DNA of 64,000 nt, taken from contig JBFWRK010000006.1 of NCBI GenBank assembly GCA_050248955.1, forward strand, positions 211,014-275,013, given 5' to 3'. The stretch is from JBFWRK01 sp050248955 (lineage in GTDB: Bacteria; Actinomycetota; Acidimicrobiia; Acidimicrobiales; Ilumatobacteraceae). Below are positions 17,137-27,040 of the stretch, one piece after another. Every line of letters begins with the position of its first letter. Position 1 is the first letter of the stretch. The position numbers and the translations under genes were made by a program. The notes under the pieces are model-generated. The model saw only the letters and a program-made list of their open reading frames with translations, was not told the origin of the DNA and did no database searches.

Positions 17137-17712
17137 GTGACCATTCGAGTCGTCATCGCCGAAGACGAAGCCATCATCCGCCTGGACCTGCGCGAGACCC
17201 TCGAAGAAGAGGGCTACGAGGTCGTCGGCGAGGCCGGCCGGGGCGACACTGCGGTCGAACTGATCCGTGAGCTGCGACCCGATCTCGCGATCCTCGACAT
17301 CAAGATGCCGGGGATGGACGGGCTCGAGGTCGCTCGCCACATCACCGAGGAACGGATCTGTGGCGTCCTGATCCTCACCGCCTTCAGCCAGCGCGAGATC
17401 ATCGAGGAAGCGCGGGATGCCGGCGCGCTGGCGTACCTCGTGAAGCCGTTCCAGAAGAGCGATCTGATCCCCGCCATCGAGGTCGCGATCGGCCGCTTCC
17501 GCGAGATGCAGGTCATCTCCGGTGAACGGGACAAGCTCGAGGAGCAGTTGGAGACGCGCAAGGCGATCGACCGCGCGAAGGGGATCCTGATGGACGGCGC
17601 CGGCATGAAGGAGCAAGAGGCGTTCGCCTTCATCCAGCGCACGGCGATGAGCGAGCGGACGAAGATGCGCGAGGTCGCCGACCGCATCATCGCCGGTGGC
17701 CTCCGGCCGTAG
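17137..17712 (+). CDS. pdtaR: ANTAR-domain response regulator (PdtaR-like)
   Basis: 191-aa transcription-antitermination regulator. The receiver domain (residues 1-120) has acidic E9-D10-E11, phospho-acceptor D54 in AILDIKMPG, threonine in LTAF and lysine in LVKPF. A coiled-coil linker follows. The ANTAR RNA-binding domain (about 130-190) carries RKAIDRAKGILMD and EAFAFIQRTAM. In mycobacteria PdtaR works with the kinase PdtaS and binds hairpins in nascent RNA. No PdtaS is in the window. GAGAGGA precedes the GTG start. Confidence 0.92.
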   Translation: MTIRVVIAEDEAIIRLDLRETLEEEGYEVVGEAGRGDTAVELIRELRPDLAILDIKMPGMDGLEVARHITEERICGVLILTAFSQREIIEEARDAGALAYLVKPFQKSDLIPAIEVAIGRFREMQVISGERDKLEEQLETRKAIDRAKGILMDGAGMKEQEAFAFIQRTAMSERTKMREVADRIIAGGLRP

Positions 17713-17715
17713 AGT
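17710..17715 (+). promoter_or_regulatory. -10 element of polA
   Basis: TAGAGT, whose TAG is also the pdtaR stop codon; 9 nt to the polA ATG at 17725. Confidence 0.45.
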
Positions 17716-17724
17716 CGGCGGCAC

Positions 17725-20400
17725 ATGGCAACCCTCCTCCTGGTAGACGGCAACTCGCTCACGTACCGCGCGTTCTTCGCGCTGCCCACCGACATGGCGA
17801 CCGCGAGCGGGCAGGTCACGAACGCGGTGTTCGGCTTCACGTCGATGCTGATCAACCTCATCAAGGACCACCACCCGGACGGGATCGTCGTCGCCTTCGA
17901 CCGCCCCGAGCCGACGTTCCGCCACGACGCCAACCCCGAGTACAAGGCGCAGCGCGAAGCGGCGCCGGACATCCTCCGCCAGCAGATGGGCCTCGTGCGC
18001 GAGGTCGTCGCCGCGCTCGGCATCAAGTCGGTCGATCTCCAGGGCTACGAAGCGGACGACATCATCGCCACGCTGTGCGAGCAGGCCAAGGCCCGCGACG
18101 ACCGGGTCGTGATCGTCACCGGCGACCGCGACAGCTACCAGCTCGTCGAGGACCCGTTCGTCAAGGTGCTCTACAACCGGCGGGGTGTCTCGGACTACGC
18201 GTTCTACGACGAGGCGGGCATCATCGAGCGCACCGGGGTGACGCCGGCCCAGTACCCCGAGTACGCGGCCCTGCGCGGCGATCCGAGCGACAACCTCCCC
18301 GGCGTGCCGGGCGTCGGCGAGAAGACTGCCGCCAAGCTGATCACCACGTACGGCGGGCTCGACGGCATCTTCGCCAATCTCGACAAGCAGACGCCGAAGT
18401 TGAAGGCCTCGCTCGCCGAGCACGAGGCGACGGTCCGGTCGAACCACGAGTTGATGATCCTGCGTCGGGACGTGCCGATCGAGGTCGATCTCGACGACCT
18501 CACGTTCACGCCCGACGCTGCCGAGACGAAGCGGCTGTTCGAGTTCCTCGAGTTCCGCTCGCTCTTCGACCGCCTGGCCGACGCGCTCTCGTCCGCCTCG
18601 GGGACAACCGGGGCAGTGGCCACGGCGACGCCGACCGGCGAGGTGCTCGAGGCCGAGCTCACGCGCGCCACCGATGCCGCTCAGGTCGTCGAGCTGCTCG
18701 GCGGCCTCGCGATGATCGACGTCGCCGGTTCGTGGTCGGGCGACCCGGGGCTCAGCGAGCTCCTCGGCCTCGCCGTCGTGACCGACAGCGCCGCCGGCGA
18801 GGTGCTGTGGGTGCCGGCATCGATCCTCGACGATGCGACCGCACGGGCCGTGCTCGTCGATGCAACGCCGTGGCGCGGCCTCCACGTGAAGGCCGTGATG
18901 CGCTCGCTCTACGAGCGTTGGGAGGCCGATCTGACGTCGTTGAGCCTCGACGTCGCGATCGCCGCGTACCTCATCGACCCCGCCGAGACGCGCTATGCGA
19001 TCGGCGATCTGCTCGACAAGTACACGGGGCTCTCGCTGCCCACCGACGACCCGTCCACGATCGGTCAGCTCGACTTCGGCGACAGCGGGCCGGACGACGC
19101 ACTCCGTGCGGCCCGGGCGGCGCTCGCGGTCAGCCGCCTCGCACCCGCGCTCGAGCAGGCGCTCGCCGCGCAGGGGATGGCGCAGCTGTACGCGGAGATC
19201 GAGAACCCGCTCGTGCGCGTGCTCGCCCGCATGGAGCACGTCGGGATCGGCGTCGACATGGCCGAGCTGCGAGCGTTGAACGACCGCCTCACGGGCGAGG
19301 TGAAGCGGCTCACCGACGAGATCCACCACGTCGCCGGGCGCACGTTCAACCTGAACTCACCGATCCAGCTGCGCGAGCTGCTCTACGGCGAGCGTGGGCT
19401 CTCGCCGCAGAAGAAGACGAAGACGGGCTACTCGACCGATGCGGCGACGCTCGAGAAGCTGCGCGACGCGTGGCCCGAGTTCATCAACCCGCTCCTGCAG
19501 TATCGCGAGGTCGAGAAGCTCCGCTCGACGTACGGCGAGGGTCTGCTCGCCGAGGTCGCACCCGACGGACGCATCCACGCCACCTTCAACCAGACGGTGG
19601 CGCGCACGGGTCGCCTGAGCTCGGACCGGCCGAACCTCCACAACATCCCGGTCCGCTCGGAAGAGGGCCGGCAGTTCCGCAAGGCGTTCGTCGCCGGTCC
19701 CGGTCACGTCCTCCTGATCGCGGACTACAACCAGATCGAGTTGCGCTGCATCGCCCACCTCGCTGACGATCCCGGCCTGGTGGCCGCGTTCACGAGCGGT
19801 CAGGACATCCACAACGCGACCGCGGCTCGTGTGTTCTCGGTCGACCCGGCACACGTCACGCTCGAGCAGCGTTCGAAGGCGAAGATGGTCTCGTACGGCT
19901 TGGCGTACGGCATGGAGGCGTACGGCCTCGGCCAGCGGCTGAACATCGCCACGGAGGATGCCGCGTTGATCCTCAACGCGTACTTCGAGGCGTTCCCCAA
20001 CGTGAAGCAGTACATGGATCGCACCGTCATCGAGGCCCGCCAACGCGGCTACACCGAGACGCTCTTCGGGCGCCGCCGACCGATACCCGAGCTGTCCAAC
20101 CCGAACTTCCGGATCCGCCAGGCGGGCGAGCGCCAGGCGATGAACGCCGGCATCCAGGGCCTCGCAGCGGACATCTTCAAGGTCGCGCTGGTGCGCCTCG
20201 ACGCCGCGCTCGAGCGCGGTGGCTTCGCCAGCCGCATCACGCTGCAGGTCCACGACGAGGTGCTCGTCGAGGTGCCGGATGCCGAGCGCGACGAGGTCGC
20301 CGAGCTGACGTTGGCCACGATGCGCGGCGCGGCAGAGCTCCGCGTGCCGCTCGAGGTGAACATCGCGATCGGGCCGACCTGGGCCGCCGCCAAGGGATGA
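17725..20400 (+). CDS. polA: DNA polymerase I
   Basis: 891-aa replication and repair polymerase. Residues 1-290 are the 5' nuclease (LLVDGNSLTYRAFFALP, YEADDIIATL, VTGDRDSYQLV). The middle domain keeps the fold but has lost the DTE carboxylates (AMIDVAGSWSGD), so proofreading is probably absent, as in other actinobacteria. The polymerase domain has motif A LIADYNQIELR, motif B RSKAKMVSYGLAYGM and motif C LQVHDEVLVEVP. Tyr stands where E. coli has F762, a residue known to relax ddNTP discrimination. The cyclase gene begins 9 nt after the stop. Confidence 0.97.
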   Translation: MATLLLVDGNSLTYRAFFALPTDMATASGQVTNAVFGFTSMLINLIKDHHPDGIVVAFDRPEPTFRHDANPEYKAQREAAPDILRQQMGLVREVVAALGIKSVDLQGYEADDIIATLCEQAKARDDRVVIVTGDRDSYQLVEDPFVKVLYNRRGVSDYAFYDEAGIIERTGVTPAQYPEYAALRGDPSDNLPGVPGVGEKTAAKLITTYGGLDGIFANLDKQTPKLKASLAEHEATVRSNHELMILRRDVPIEVDLDDLTFTPDAAETKRLFEFLEFRSLFDRLADALSSASGTTGAVATATPTGEVLEAELTRATDAAQVVELLGGLAMIDVAGSWSGDPGLSELLGLAVVTDSAAGEVLWVPASILDDATARAVLVDATPWRGLHVKAVMRSLYERWEADLTSLSLDVAIAAYLIDPAETRYAIGDLLDKYTGLSLPTDDPSTIGQLDFGDSGPDDALRAARAALAVSRLAPALEQALAAQGMAQLYAEIENPLVRVLARMEHVGIGVDMAELRALNDRLTGEVKRLTDEIHHVAGRTFNLNSPIQLRELLYGERGLSPQKKTKTGYSTDAATLEKLRDAWPEFINPLLQYREVEKLRSTYGEGLLAEVAPDGRIHATFNQTVARTGRLSSDRPNLHNIPVRSEEGRQFRKAFVAGPGHVLLIADYNQIELRCIAHLADDPGLVAAFTSGQDIHNATAARVFSVDPAHVTLEQRSKAKMVSYGLAYGMEAYGLGQRLNIATEDAALILNAYFEAFPNVKQYMDRTVIEARQRGYTETLFGRRRPIPELSNPNFRIRQAGERQAMNAGIQGLAADIFKVALVRLDAALERGGFASRITLQVHDEVLVEVPDAERDEVAELTLATMRGAAELRVPLEVNIAIGPTWAAAKG

Positions 20401-20409
20401 GCGCGGCCG

Positions 20410-23400
20410 ATGTCGTCGTGGCGTGCGGATCCCGGCGAGTCCGATGAGCTGATCGTCGATCGCGCCGCGGAGCAGGCGGAGGTGGTCCGCAGCCTGCGCG
20501 AGGCGCTCGCCGGGACGCCGCGGGTGCTGCTGATCGAGGGCCACGCCGGGCTCGGCAAGTCGCGGCTGCTGCGATGGTTGGGCAGCGCGGCGAGCGATGT
20601 CGGAGCGCTCCTCGTGTCGGGCACCGCGCTCGATGGCATCGAGATCGCGTTCTTGCCGTGGGCCGGTCTCGCCGAGGTCGTTCCCGACGCGTTCGCGCCG
20701 GCGCCGGCGGACGTGCCCGCCATCGGCGACGAGGGTGCATCGATGGCGCACCTCGTCCGGGCGACGAGCGCAGTGTTCGCGCTCGCGTCGCGCCGCTCGC
20801 TCGTGATCGTGCTCGACGACATGCAGTGGGCCGATCCGGCGAGCGCGCTGCTCCTGCAACAGCTCGTGTTCGCCGCCGGCTCGCGCGGCGGACCCACGCG
20901 CCTCCTGCTGGCGGTGGCGGCGAGACCTCCCGAGGACGAACGTCCGGCCGCCGCCGCGCTGCGCCGCATCGCCCGTGAGCCGATCGTTCGCAGGGTGCCG
21001 TTGCGTCCGCTCTCGGACGTCGGCGTCGGCGAGCTGATCGGTGCGCTGAGCGGCCACCTCCCGGATGAGGCACAGCTGCACGACGTCGTCGACCGCACCG
21101 GCGGCAACCCGCTGTTCGTCCGCTCGTGGTGGGACGTGCAGCACGGGGCGAGCACCACCGGCTCCGGCGAGGCGGCGGGTGTCGTGCACCAGCTGATCGG
21201 GGACCGCGTGCGCGTGCTGTCGCCTGATGGGATGTCGCTCCTCGAGTCGCTGGCCGTGATCGCGGACAGCTGCCCGATCGAGCTGCACCGCCTGCTTGCC
21301 GGCACGGACTCGGAGGCACTCGCCGCGGAGCTCGTCGCCGCCGGGCTCGTCACCGTGACCGAGGAGCGAGTCGACTTCGTGCACGCGCTGTTCCGGCAGG
21401 CGCTGCTGGACCGCATGGGCGACCGTCGGATCGACGAGCTCCGGGCGCGCATCTCCCGCCGGCTGCTCGCGTCCGAGATCGTCGACGACCTCGCGCCGGG
21501 ACTCGTGATCGACCTCTGCCGGCGGGCGACGCACGGTGCAGACCTGACGCGACTCGGGATCGTCGCCTGCCATGCTGCGGAACTGGCGTACGCTGCCGGC
21601 GGTTGGTCGCGGGCAGCTGACATGTTCGGGCTCGCCGCTGATGCCGGCGCCGAGCTGTCCGTGCCGATGCTGCAGCGGTGGGGCATCGCCCGGTTCCGCG
21701 CCCACGACGTCGGGAGCACGACCGTGCTGCTCCGGGCGGCCGACGCGGCGACCGCTGCCGGCGACGTGCGCATCGCGACCACCTCGCTCGTGCTCGCTGC
21801 TCGTGGGCTGCTGACGCTCGGCGGGGGTGGGCCGACCCAGGACATCGAGGAGCGGGTCCTCGCGCTCGCCGAGTCACCCGATCCCTCGCTCGACCCGTTC
21901 CGTCCGGCGCTCTTCGGCATCGCCGCGGAGTGCTGCTTCGCCCGTTTCGAGACGGCCACCGGGCTCGAGCGGGCGGCGCGGGCGCGAGCCGCAGTGGGTC
22001 CCGACACCGACCCGGCGAGCCGCTGGGCCGTCGACATCGCGCAGGGCTTGCAGCTCGCCGCGTCGCTCGATCACGAGGGAGCACGGCAGTGCTTCGACGA
22101 TGCCGCGCGCGGCCGCTGGAGCACGGCGTCGCCGTGGCACAAGGCCTCGGCGTCCGGACGGCTGGCGATGGTGGAGTTCGTGAACGGCGACGTCGCCACT
22201 TCGGCGCTCGAGCTGGCCGGCGCGATGCGCTGCGCGAAGGATGCGCATCACTGGTCGGAGCTCGCCTTCTGTGGCGCACTCGCGACCGCGATCGCCGCGC
22301 TCCGCGGCGATCCGGCTGTCGAGGTCGTCGCCGCCGAAGCACACCAGATGCTGCGCCGCTCCGAGTACCAGCCGGCGGCGACGATCCTCCACCCGGCGCT
22401 CGCGTTCGCGCGAGTGGCGCGAGGCGACGTCGCGGGAGCGCGGCGCGCGCTCGATGCGATGCAGGAGGTCGGCCTACGCGGTCGCCGGCACCTGTCGTCG
22501 ATCGCACTGGTGGCCGGAAGCGATCCGGCCGACGCGGGTCGCAGACGACCACCCGGCGGCCTGTCGCTCTACACGTTGAGCGACCACGCGGCGGCGCTGC
22601 AGCTCGCCACGGCGACGAAGGACGAAGCGACCGTCCAGCGTCTCCTCCCTGGCGTTGCGCGGGAGGTCGAGCTCGGGAGCATCATCAGCCTCGACTGGCC
22701 GTACCTCCTGCCCCGCGTGCTCGCCGAGGCCGGCGCGCTCGTCGACGATCGTCGCGTGTCGCACTGGCTCGAGCTCACCGAGGAGCACGCCCGCAGGTAC
22801 GGCCTCGTGTACGACAGGTTGCGGGCGATGCTGCTGCGCTCGCAGCTCCTGATGGCAGACGGTCGGATCGAGGCGGCGACCCGCCAGAGCGCAGACGTGA
22901 TCCGACGCGCAGACGAGGTCGGCATGCTCGCCGTCGTCGCCGCTGCGCAACGCGCGCTGGAGCTGATGGGTGCCGAGGACCGAGGGTCGCTGATCTCCCG
23001 CGTCGTGCTCGTCACCGACATGGTGTCGAGCACCGGGATCCTCCACCGGCTCGGCGATCCCGGTTGGATGGCGTTGCTCGACGACCACGACGCGCTCGCC
23101 GAGGCGACCATCCGGACCCACGGCGGCGTCATGTTCAAGCACACCGGCGACGGCGTGTGTGCGTGGTTCACCGAGGCGGACGACGCCGTCTCGTGCGCGC
23201 GTTCGCTGCTCGCTGCGTTCGAGGACCGGACCCTCGGCGCGGCCCGTGACCGGATCGACATCCGCATCGGCCTCGCGCAGGGCCGACCGATCTTCCGCGA
23301 GGGCGATCTGTTCGGCGCGACCATGGTCGAGGCGGTGCGGTTCTGTGCCGGTGCCGTTCCTGGCACGGGTCTTGCCACCGCCGATGTGCACGCCGGTGTG

Positions 23401-23484
23401 GGCGGCACGCTCGCACCGGGCGGGGATCGCGTGTTCAAGGGATTCGACCGTCCGGTCGCCACCTATGTCGTGACTCGGCATTGA
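20410..23484 (+). CDS. AAA ATPase-TPR-like protein with a C-terminal class III nucleotide cyclase domain
   Basis: 1024-aa multidomain signalling protein. Walker A is EGHAGLGKSRLL near residue 43 and Walker B is IVLDDMQWADP near residue 137, as in STAND/LuxR-like ATPases. The middle (about 380-850) is helical and repeat-like. From about residue 858 a class III adenylate/guanylate cyclase domain follows, with metal-binding aspartates in LVTDMVSST and HTGDGVCAW. The usual order in this family is cyclase first and ATPase second; here the cyclase is last. It is separated from polA by 9 nt. The product, cAMP or cGMP, is not readable. Confidence 0.82.
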   Translation: MSSWRADPGESDELIVDRAAEQAEVVRSLREALAGTPRVLLIEGHAGLGKSRLLRWLGSAASDVGALLVSGTALDGIEIAFLPWAGLAEVVPDAFAPAPADVPAIGDEGASMAHLVRATSAVFALASRRSLVIVLDDMQWADPASALLLQQLVFAAGSRGGPTRLLLAVAARPPEDERPAAAALRRIAREPIVRRVPLRPLSDVGVGELIGALSGHLPDEAQLHDVVDRTGGNPLFVRSWWDVQHGASTTGSGEAAGVVHQLIGDRVRVLSPDGMSLLESLAVIADSCPIELHRLLAGTDSEALAAELVAAGLVTVTEERVDFVHALFRQALLDRMGDRRIDELRARISRRLLASEIVDDLAPGLVIDLCRRATHGADLTRLGIVACHAAELAYAAGGWSRAADMFGLAADAGAELSVPMLQRWGIARFRAHDVGSTTVLLRAADAATAAGDVRIATTSLVLAARGLLTLGGGGPTQDIEERVLALAESPDPSLDPFRPALFGIAAECCFARFETATGLERAARARAAVGPDTDPASRWAVDIAQGLQLAASLDHEGARQCFDDAARGRWSTASPWHKASASGRLAMVEFVNGDVATSALELAGAMRCAKDAHHWSELAFCGALATAIAALRGDPAVEVVAAEAHQMLRRSEYQPAATILHPALAFARVARGDVAGARRALDAMQEVGLRGRRHLSSIALVAGSDPADAGRRRPPGGLSLYTLSDHAAALQLATATKDEATVQRLLPGVAREVELGSIISLDWPYLLPRVLAEAGALVDDRRVSHWLELTEEHARRYGLVYDRLRAMLLRSQLLMADGRIEAATRQSADVIRRADEVGMLAVVAAAQRALELMGAEDRGSLISRVVLVTDMVSSTGILHRLGDPGWMALLDDHDALAEATIRTHGGVMFKHTGDGVCAWFTEADDAVSCARSLLAAFEDRTLGAARDRIDIRIGLAQGRPIFREGDLFGATMVEAVRFCAGAVPGTGLATADVHAGVGGTLAPGGDRVFKGFDRPVATYVVTRH

Positions 23485-23551
23485 TCCCCCAACGACGTAT
23501 CTCACGAGGACAAACTGGCTCTTTGAGTCGACGTCACCACAGGGGGGTTCC

Positions 23552-24400
23552 ATGCCGCCGATGCCCTTTTACCTCGAGAAGGGTCCTGCCTTCTCGATCA
23601 TCGAGGACTACTTGAACGGCGAGGAGCAGCGCGCGCTGGCGACGCTCAGGACGATACGGATCCCGAAGGGCGGACCCGGCTTCACGGAGCTGTGGGATCT
23701 CCCGGTGTTCGACCCCGACGCGCTGCCCCGGCCGCCGGGCATGCCGAGCTACCGCGACGACTTCCGCTCGAAGTGGTGCGGGTACGTGCGACGCAACGGC
23801 GTCTGGATCGAACCCGATCTGAACGCCGACGACAACGTCGGCATCTGGTTGTCGTACGCGGGGCGCGTGGAGGCGATCACCCGCCAGACGTTGCGCACCG
23901 CGCTCGAGGTCTCCCTCGGCATCGGTCGCGACGAGCCGGTGCCCGACGACGCTCCCCGCCACTGGCCGATCGACATGTACTGGAAATGTGGCCAGAACTG
24001 GTTCGAGGGATGGGTCACGTGGCGGCAGCACGCGCGGCCCCCGGGCTCGGGCCACGTCAACCTGATCTTCGCCACGCCGGCCGACGGCAGCGTCGTGCTC
24101 GACAGTCCGATCGACAACCCGAACGTGAACAAGGGACCGTCGTACGACCCGGATGTGCGCTCGACGCGCGTGCCGGGCACCGGCGAGGAGCGACTTGCCG
24201 GCATGGTCGTCGTGACGCACCGTTCGAACAAGCTCGATCACTGGCAGCCGCCGACAGCGCGGCGCGTCGAGGACGGCCTCGAGGTTCCTCGATGGGTGAG
24301 CGCCCGGTTCCTCGGGCAGGGTGAGATCGTCGTGGTCGCGCCTTCCGAGGCCGACGGTGGGGTGCTGGCCACACCGCGGCGCTACGAAGGGGAGGCGTGA
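23552..24400 (+). CDS. hypothetical protein (282 aa)
   Basis: Unrecognised soluble protein. It is rich in Trp, Pro and Asp, with conserved-looking patches YWKCGQNWFEGWVTWRQH and HVNLIFATP. There is no signal peptide or membrane span. A G-rich Shine-Dalgarno (AGGGGGG) precedes the ATG. It is followed after 3 nt by another hypothetical gene; the two probably work together. Confidence 0.65.
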   Translation: MPPMPFYLEKGPAFSIIEDYLNGEEQRALATLRTIRIPKGGPGFTELWDLPVFDPDALPRPPGMPSYRDDFRSKWCGYVRRNGVWIEPDLNADDNVGIWLSYAGRVEAITRQTLRTALEVSLGIGRDEPVPDDAPRHWPIDMYWKCGQNWFEGWVTWRQHARPPGSGHVNLIFATPADGSVVLDSPIDNPNVNKGPSYDPDVRSTRVPGTGEERLAGMVVVTHRSNKLDHWQPPTARRVEDGLEVPRWVSARFLGQGEIVVVAPSEADGGVLATPRRYEGEA

Positions 24401-24403
24401 TCG

Positions 24404-24811
24404 ATGGAGCGTGACCTGTTCGACGGGATCATCGAGCCGGGCGCGGCAGAGATGTTCGAGGCGGTCAAGGAGCCGATCGCCCGCTCGCTCGCGCCGTACG
24501 TCGCTGTACGCGACATCCACCTGCGCACGGCGGTGTCCAGTGGCCGGAGGGCGGAAGGCGAGGAGTACGTGACCGCGCGCTGGCTCGTCAACGCGGCGCA
24601 CGTGTTCGAACCGCACGCGAACGAGTCCTCGCGCGACTACGACGTCCGCAAGCGCGGGGAGGGACGGCGCAAGACGGGCAAGACCGTCGAGATCGAGGGG
24701 CTGTCCTTGCTCCGCCGTGACGCGAAGGGCGAGATCGAGGTGCTGCACCACGTCGACTGGGCAGGGATCATGGTGCAGCTCGGTCAGCTGCCCGGACGCC
24801 CGGTCGGCTGA
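24404..24811 (+). CDS. hypothetical protein (135 aa)
   Basis: Unrecognised soluble protein with a charged middle (RDYDVRKRGEGRRKTGKTVEIEG, start only quoted as RDYDVRKRGEG) and an alpha-beta pattern. The short 3-nt gap to the upstream 282-aa hypothetical and the 5-nt gap to the methyltransferase downstream suggest a three-gene transcription unit. Confidence 0.62.
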   Translation: MERDLFDGIIEPGAAEMFEAVKEPIARSLAPYVAVRDIHLRTAVSSGRRAEGEEYVTARWLVNAAHVFEPHANESSRDYDVRKRGEGRRKTGKTVEIEGLSLLRRDAKGEIEVLHHVDWAGIMVQLGQLPGRPVG

Positions 24812-24816
24812 GACGA

Positions 24817-25533
24817 TTGGGTCACGACCACTGGTTCGAGCCGATCGCCGACCACCTCGGCGCGGCCTACCTGCGCTATTCGTTCACGAAGGGCACGGTG
24901 CAGGAGATCGACTTCCTCGTCGGCGCGCTCCGACTCGACGCGACGACACGCGTGCTCGACGTGGGGTGCGGGCCCGGACGCCATGCACACGAGCTCGCCC
25001 GCCGAGGGATCCCCGTGCACGGCATCGACATCAGCGACCGCTTCGTCGAGCTCGCCCGGCAGGGTGCGCCGCCGCTCGCGACATTCGAGCGTCGCGACGC
25101 GCGTTCACTGCGCTTCGACGCAGAGTTCGATGTCGCGATCTCACTCTGCCAGGGCGGCTTCGGCCTGCTGGTGGGGGAGGGTGAGGACGAGACAGTCGCC
25201 TCCGGCATCGCCCGCGCGCTGCGGCCGGGTGGCCGGGCGGCGTTGAGCGCGTTCAACGCCTACTTCAGCGTGAAGTACCAGACCGACGCCGAGTTCGACG
25301 CGGCCAGGGGGATCGCCCACGAGCACACGGAAGTGCGTGACGAGGCCGGCACCGCGCAGGCGGTCGAGCTGTGGACCGGCTGCTACACGCCGAAGGAGCT
25401 GCGACTGCTGCTGCGCGTCGCCGGGCTGCGCGTCGACGCCGTGTACTCGGTGGAACCGGGCCGCTACGCCGAGGCAGCACCGACCACGGAGAGCCCCGAG
25501 TTCCTGGTCGTGGCGACGCGCCCGGCAGGCTGA
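24817..25533 (+). CDS. class I SAM-dependent methyltransferase
   Basis: 238 aa. Motif I is VLDVGCGPGRHAHELA, followed by the acidic GIDISDR loop; FDVAISLCQGGFGLL is motif II-like. The C-terminal part has a beta pair (GLRVDAVYSVEPGRYA). The TTG start at 24817 is the only reasonable one after the previous stop, though initiation is not certain. The target is unknown. Confidence 0.82.
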   Translation: MGHDHWFEPIADHLGAAYLRYSFTKGTVQEIDFLVGALRLDATTRVLDVGCGPGRHAHELARRGIPVHGIDISDRFVELARQGAPPLATFERRDARSLRFDAEFDVAISLCQGGFGLLVGEGEDETVASGIARALRPGGRAALSAFNAYFSVKYQTDAEFDAARGIAHEHTEVRDEAGTAQAVELWTGCYTPKELRLLLRVAGLRVDAVYSVEPGRYAEAAPTTESPEFLVVATRPAG

Positions 25534-25611
25534 ATCCGCCTGAGGTGCTCTCCGCCCGGCAGTGGTAACCTTCCCGGGTCCATATCCGGCCTCCGAAAGA
25601 AGAACCGTCCC

Positions 25612-27027
25612 TTGTCCGACACGACCACGACTTCCTCGAACCCGATGGGTTCGTTCGACGAGGAAGGCAACTACACCCCCCGCCAGATCACTTCCGACGA
25701 TCTTGGCATGTCATTCGCCGACGCCATCGAGGGCACCATGGTGTCCGTCGAGGACGGCCAGATGGTCAACGGCACCGTGGTCAAGATCGACAAGGACGAA
25801 GTCCTCCTCGACATCGGCTACAAGTCCGAGGGCGTGATCCCCGCCCGTGAGCTGTCGATCCGCAACGACGTCGACCCGCACGAGATCGTGTCGCTCGGCG
25901 ACGTGGTCGAGGCGCTGGTGCTCACCAAGGAGGACAAGGAAGGCCGGCTGGTCCTCTCGAAGAAGCGGGCCCAGTACGAGCGTGCTTGGGGCACGATCGA
26001 GAAGATCAAGGAGATCGACGGCGTCGTCGAGGGCCCGGTCATCGAGGTCGTCAAGGGCGGTCTGATCATCGACATCGGCCTGCGCGGCTTCCTCCCCGCA
26101 TCGCTCGTCGAACTGCGCCGTGTGCGCGATCTGCAGCCGTACGTCGGCCGTGTGCTGCAGGCGAAGATCATCGAGCTCGACAAGAACCGCAACAACGTGG
26201 TGCTGTCCCGTCGCTCGTACCTCGAGGAGACGCAGAAGGAAGCTCGCGATGAGTTCCTCACGAACCTCAAGCCGGGCGAGGTCCGCAAGGGCGTCGTGTC
26301 GTCGGTCGTCAGCTTCGGCGCCTTCGTCGATCTCGGCGGCATGGACGGCCTCATCCACGTCAGCGAGCTGTCCTGGAAGCACGTGGAGCATCCCGGCCAG
26401 GTCGTCGCCGTCGGCGACGAGGTGACGGTCCAGGTGCTCGACGTCGACTTCGATCGCGAGCGCATCAGCCTGTCGCTCAAGGCGACGCAGCAGGATCCGT
26501 GGCAGGAGTTCGCCAGCGGCCACGAGGTCGGGCAGCTCGTCTACGGCCGGGTCACGAAGCTCGTGCCGTTCGGCGCGTTCGTCCAGGTCGGCGACGGCAT
26601 CGAGGGCCTCGTCCACATCTCCGAGATGTCGACGCACCACGTCGAGGCGCCCGAGCAGGTCGTCACGCCCGGCGAGGAGCTGTGGGTCAAGATCATCGAT
26701 CTCGACCTCGCCCGTCGCAGGATCAGCCTGTCGATCAAGCAGGCCGCCGAGGGTGGCGAGCTCGCCGAGGAGTACCGCGAGGCGTTCGGTGCGCACAACT
26801 ACGACGACCAGGGCAACTGGATCGGCGGAGACGACGCCGACCGCGAGGCCGCATGGGCGGAGTACTACGAGCAGTACGGCGTCGCCGCTCCCGACTCGCC
26901 CGAGGGTCAGGCCGCGGGGGCAGCAGCTGCGGCGGCCGCCGCGCAGCCCGAAGCAGCAGTCGCTGCGCAGCCGGAAGCAGCAGTTGCTGTGGAAGTCGAA
27001 GCAGCACCGGCCGTCGAAGAGTCCTGA
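25612..27027 (+). CDS. rpsA: 30S ribosomal protein S1
   Basis: Binds mRNA on the 30S subunit; 471 aa with four S1 (OB-fold) repeats as in actinobacteria. Repeat landmarks are GTVVKIDKDEVLLDIGYKSEG, then the GGLIIDIGLRGFLPAS segment, then VSFGAFVDLGGMDGLIHVSE and LVPFGAFVQVGDGIEGLVHISE, each quoted in part. The C-terminal tail is an Ala/Gln/Pro/Glu low-complexity stretch. A TTG at 25612 gives the conserved MSDTTTTSS start. A TAACCT box at about 25566 marks the promoter. A strong terminator follows. Confidence 0.95.
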   Translation: MSDTTTTSSNPMGSFDEEGNYTPRQITSDDLGMSFADAIEGTMVSVEDGQMVNGTVVKIDKDEVLLDIGYKSEGVIPARELSIRNDVDPHEIVSLGDVVEALVLTKEDKEGRLVLSKKRAQYERAWGTIEKIKEIDGVVEGPVIEVVKGGLIIDIGLRGFLPASLVELRRVRDLQPYVGRVLQAKIIELDKNRNNVVLSRRSYLEETQKEARDEFLTNLKPGEVRKGVVSSVVSFGAFVDLGGMDGLIHVSELSWKHVEHPGQVVAVGDEVTVQVLDVDFDRERISLSLKATQQDPWQEFASGHEVGQLVYGRVTKLVPFGAFVQVGDGIEGLVHISEMSTHHVEAPEQVVTPGEELWVKIIDLDLARRRISLSIKQAAEGGELAEEYREAFGAHNYDDQGNWIGGDDADREAAWAEYYEQYGVAAPDSPEGQAAGAAAAAAAAQPEAAVAAQPEAAVAVEVEAAPAVEES

Positions 27028-27040
27028 CACCCTGATCACG

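Noticed and set aside
17089..22037. Very long antisense frames over polA and the cyclase gene (746, 782 and 662 codons)
   Set aside because: They mirror strong sense genes, lack family motifs and are Arg/Ala/Val-rich, the usual by-product of high GC at third codon positions.
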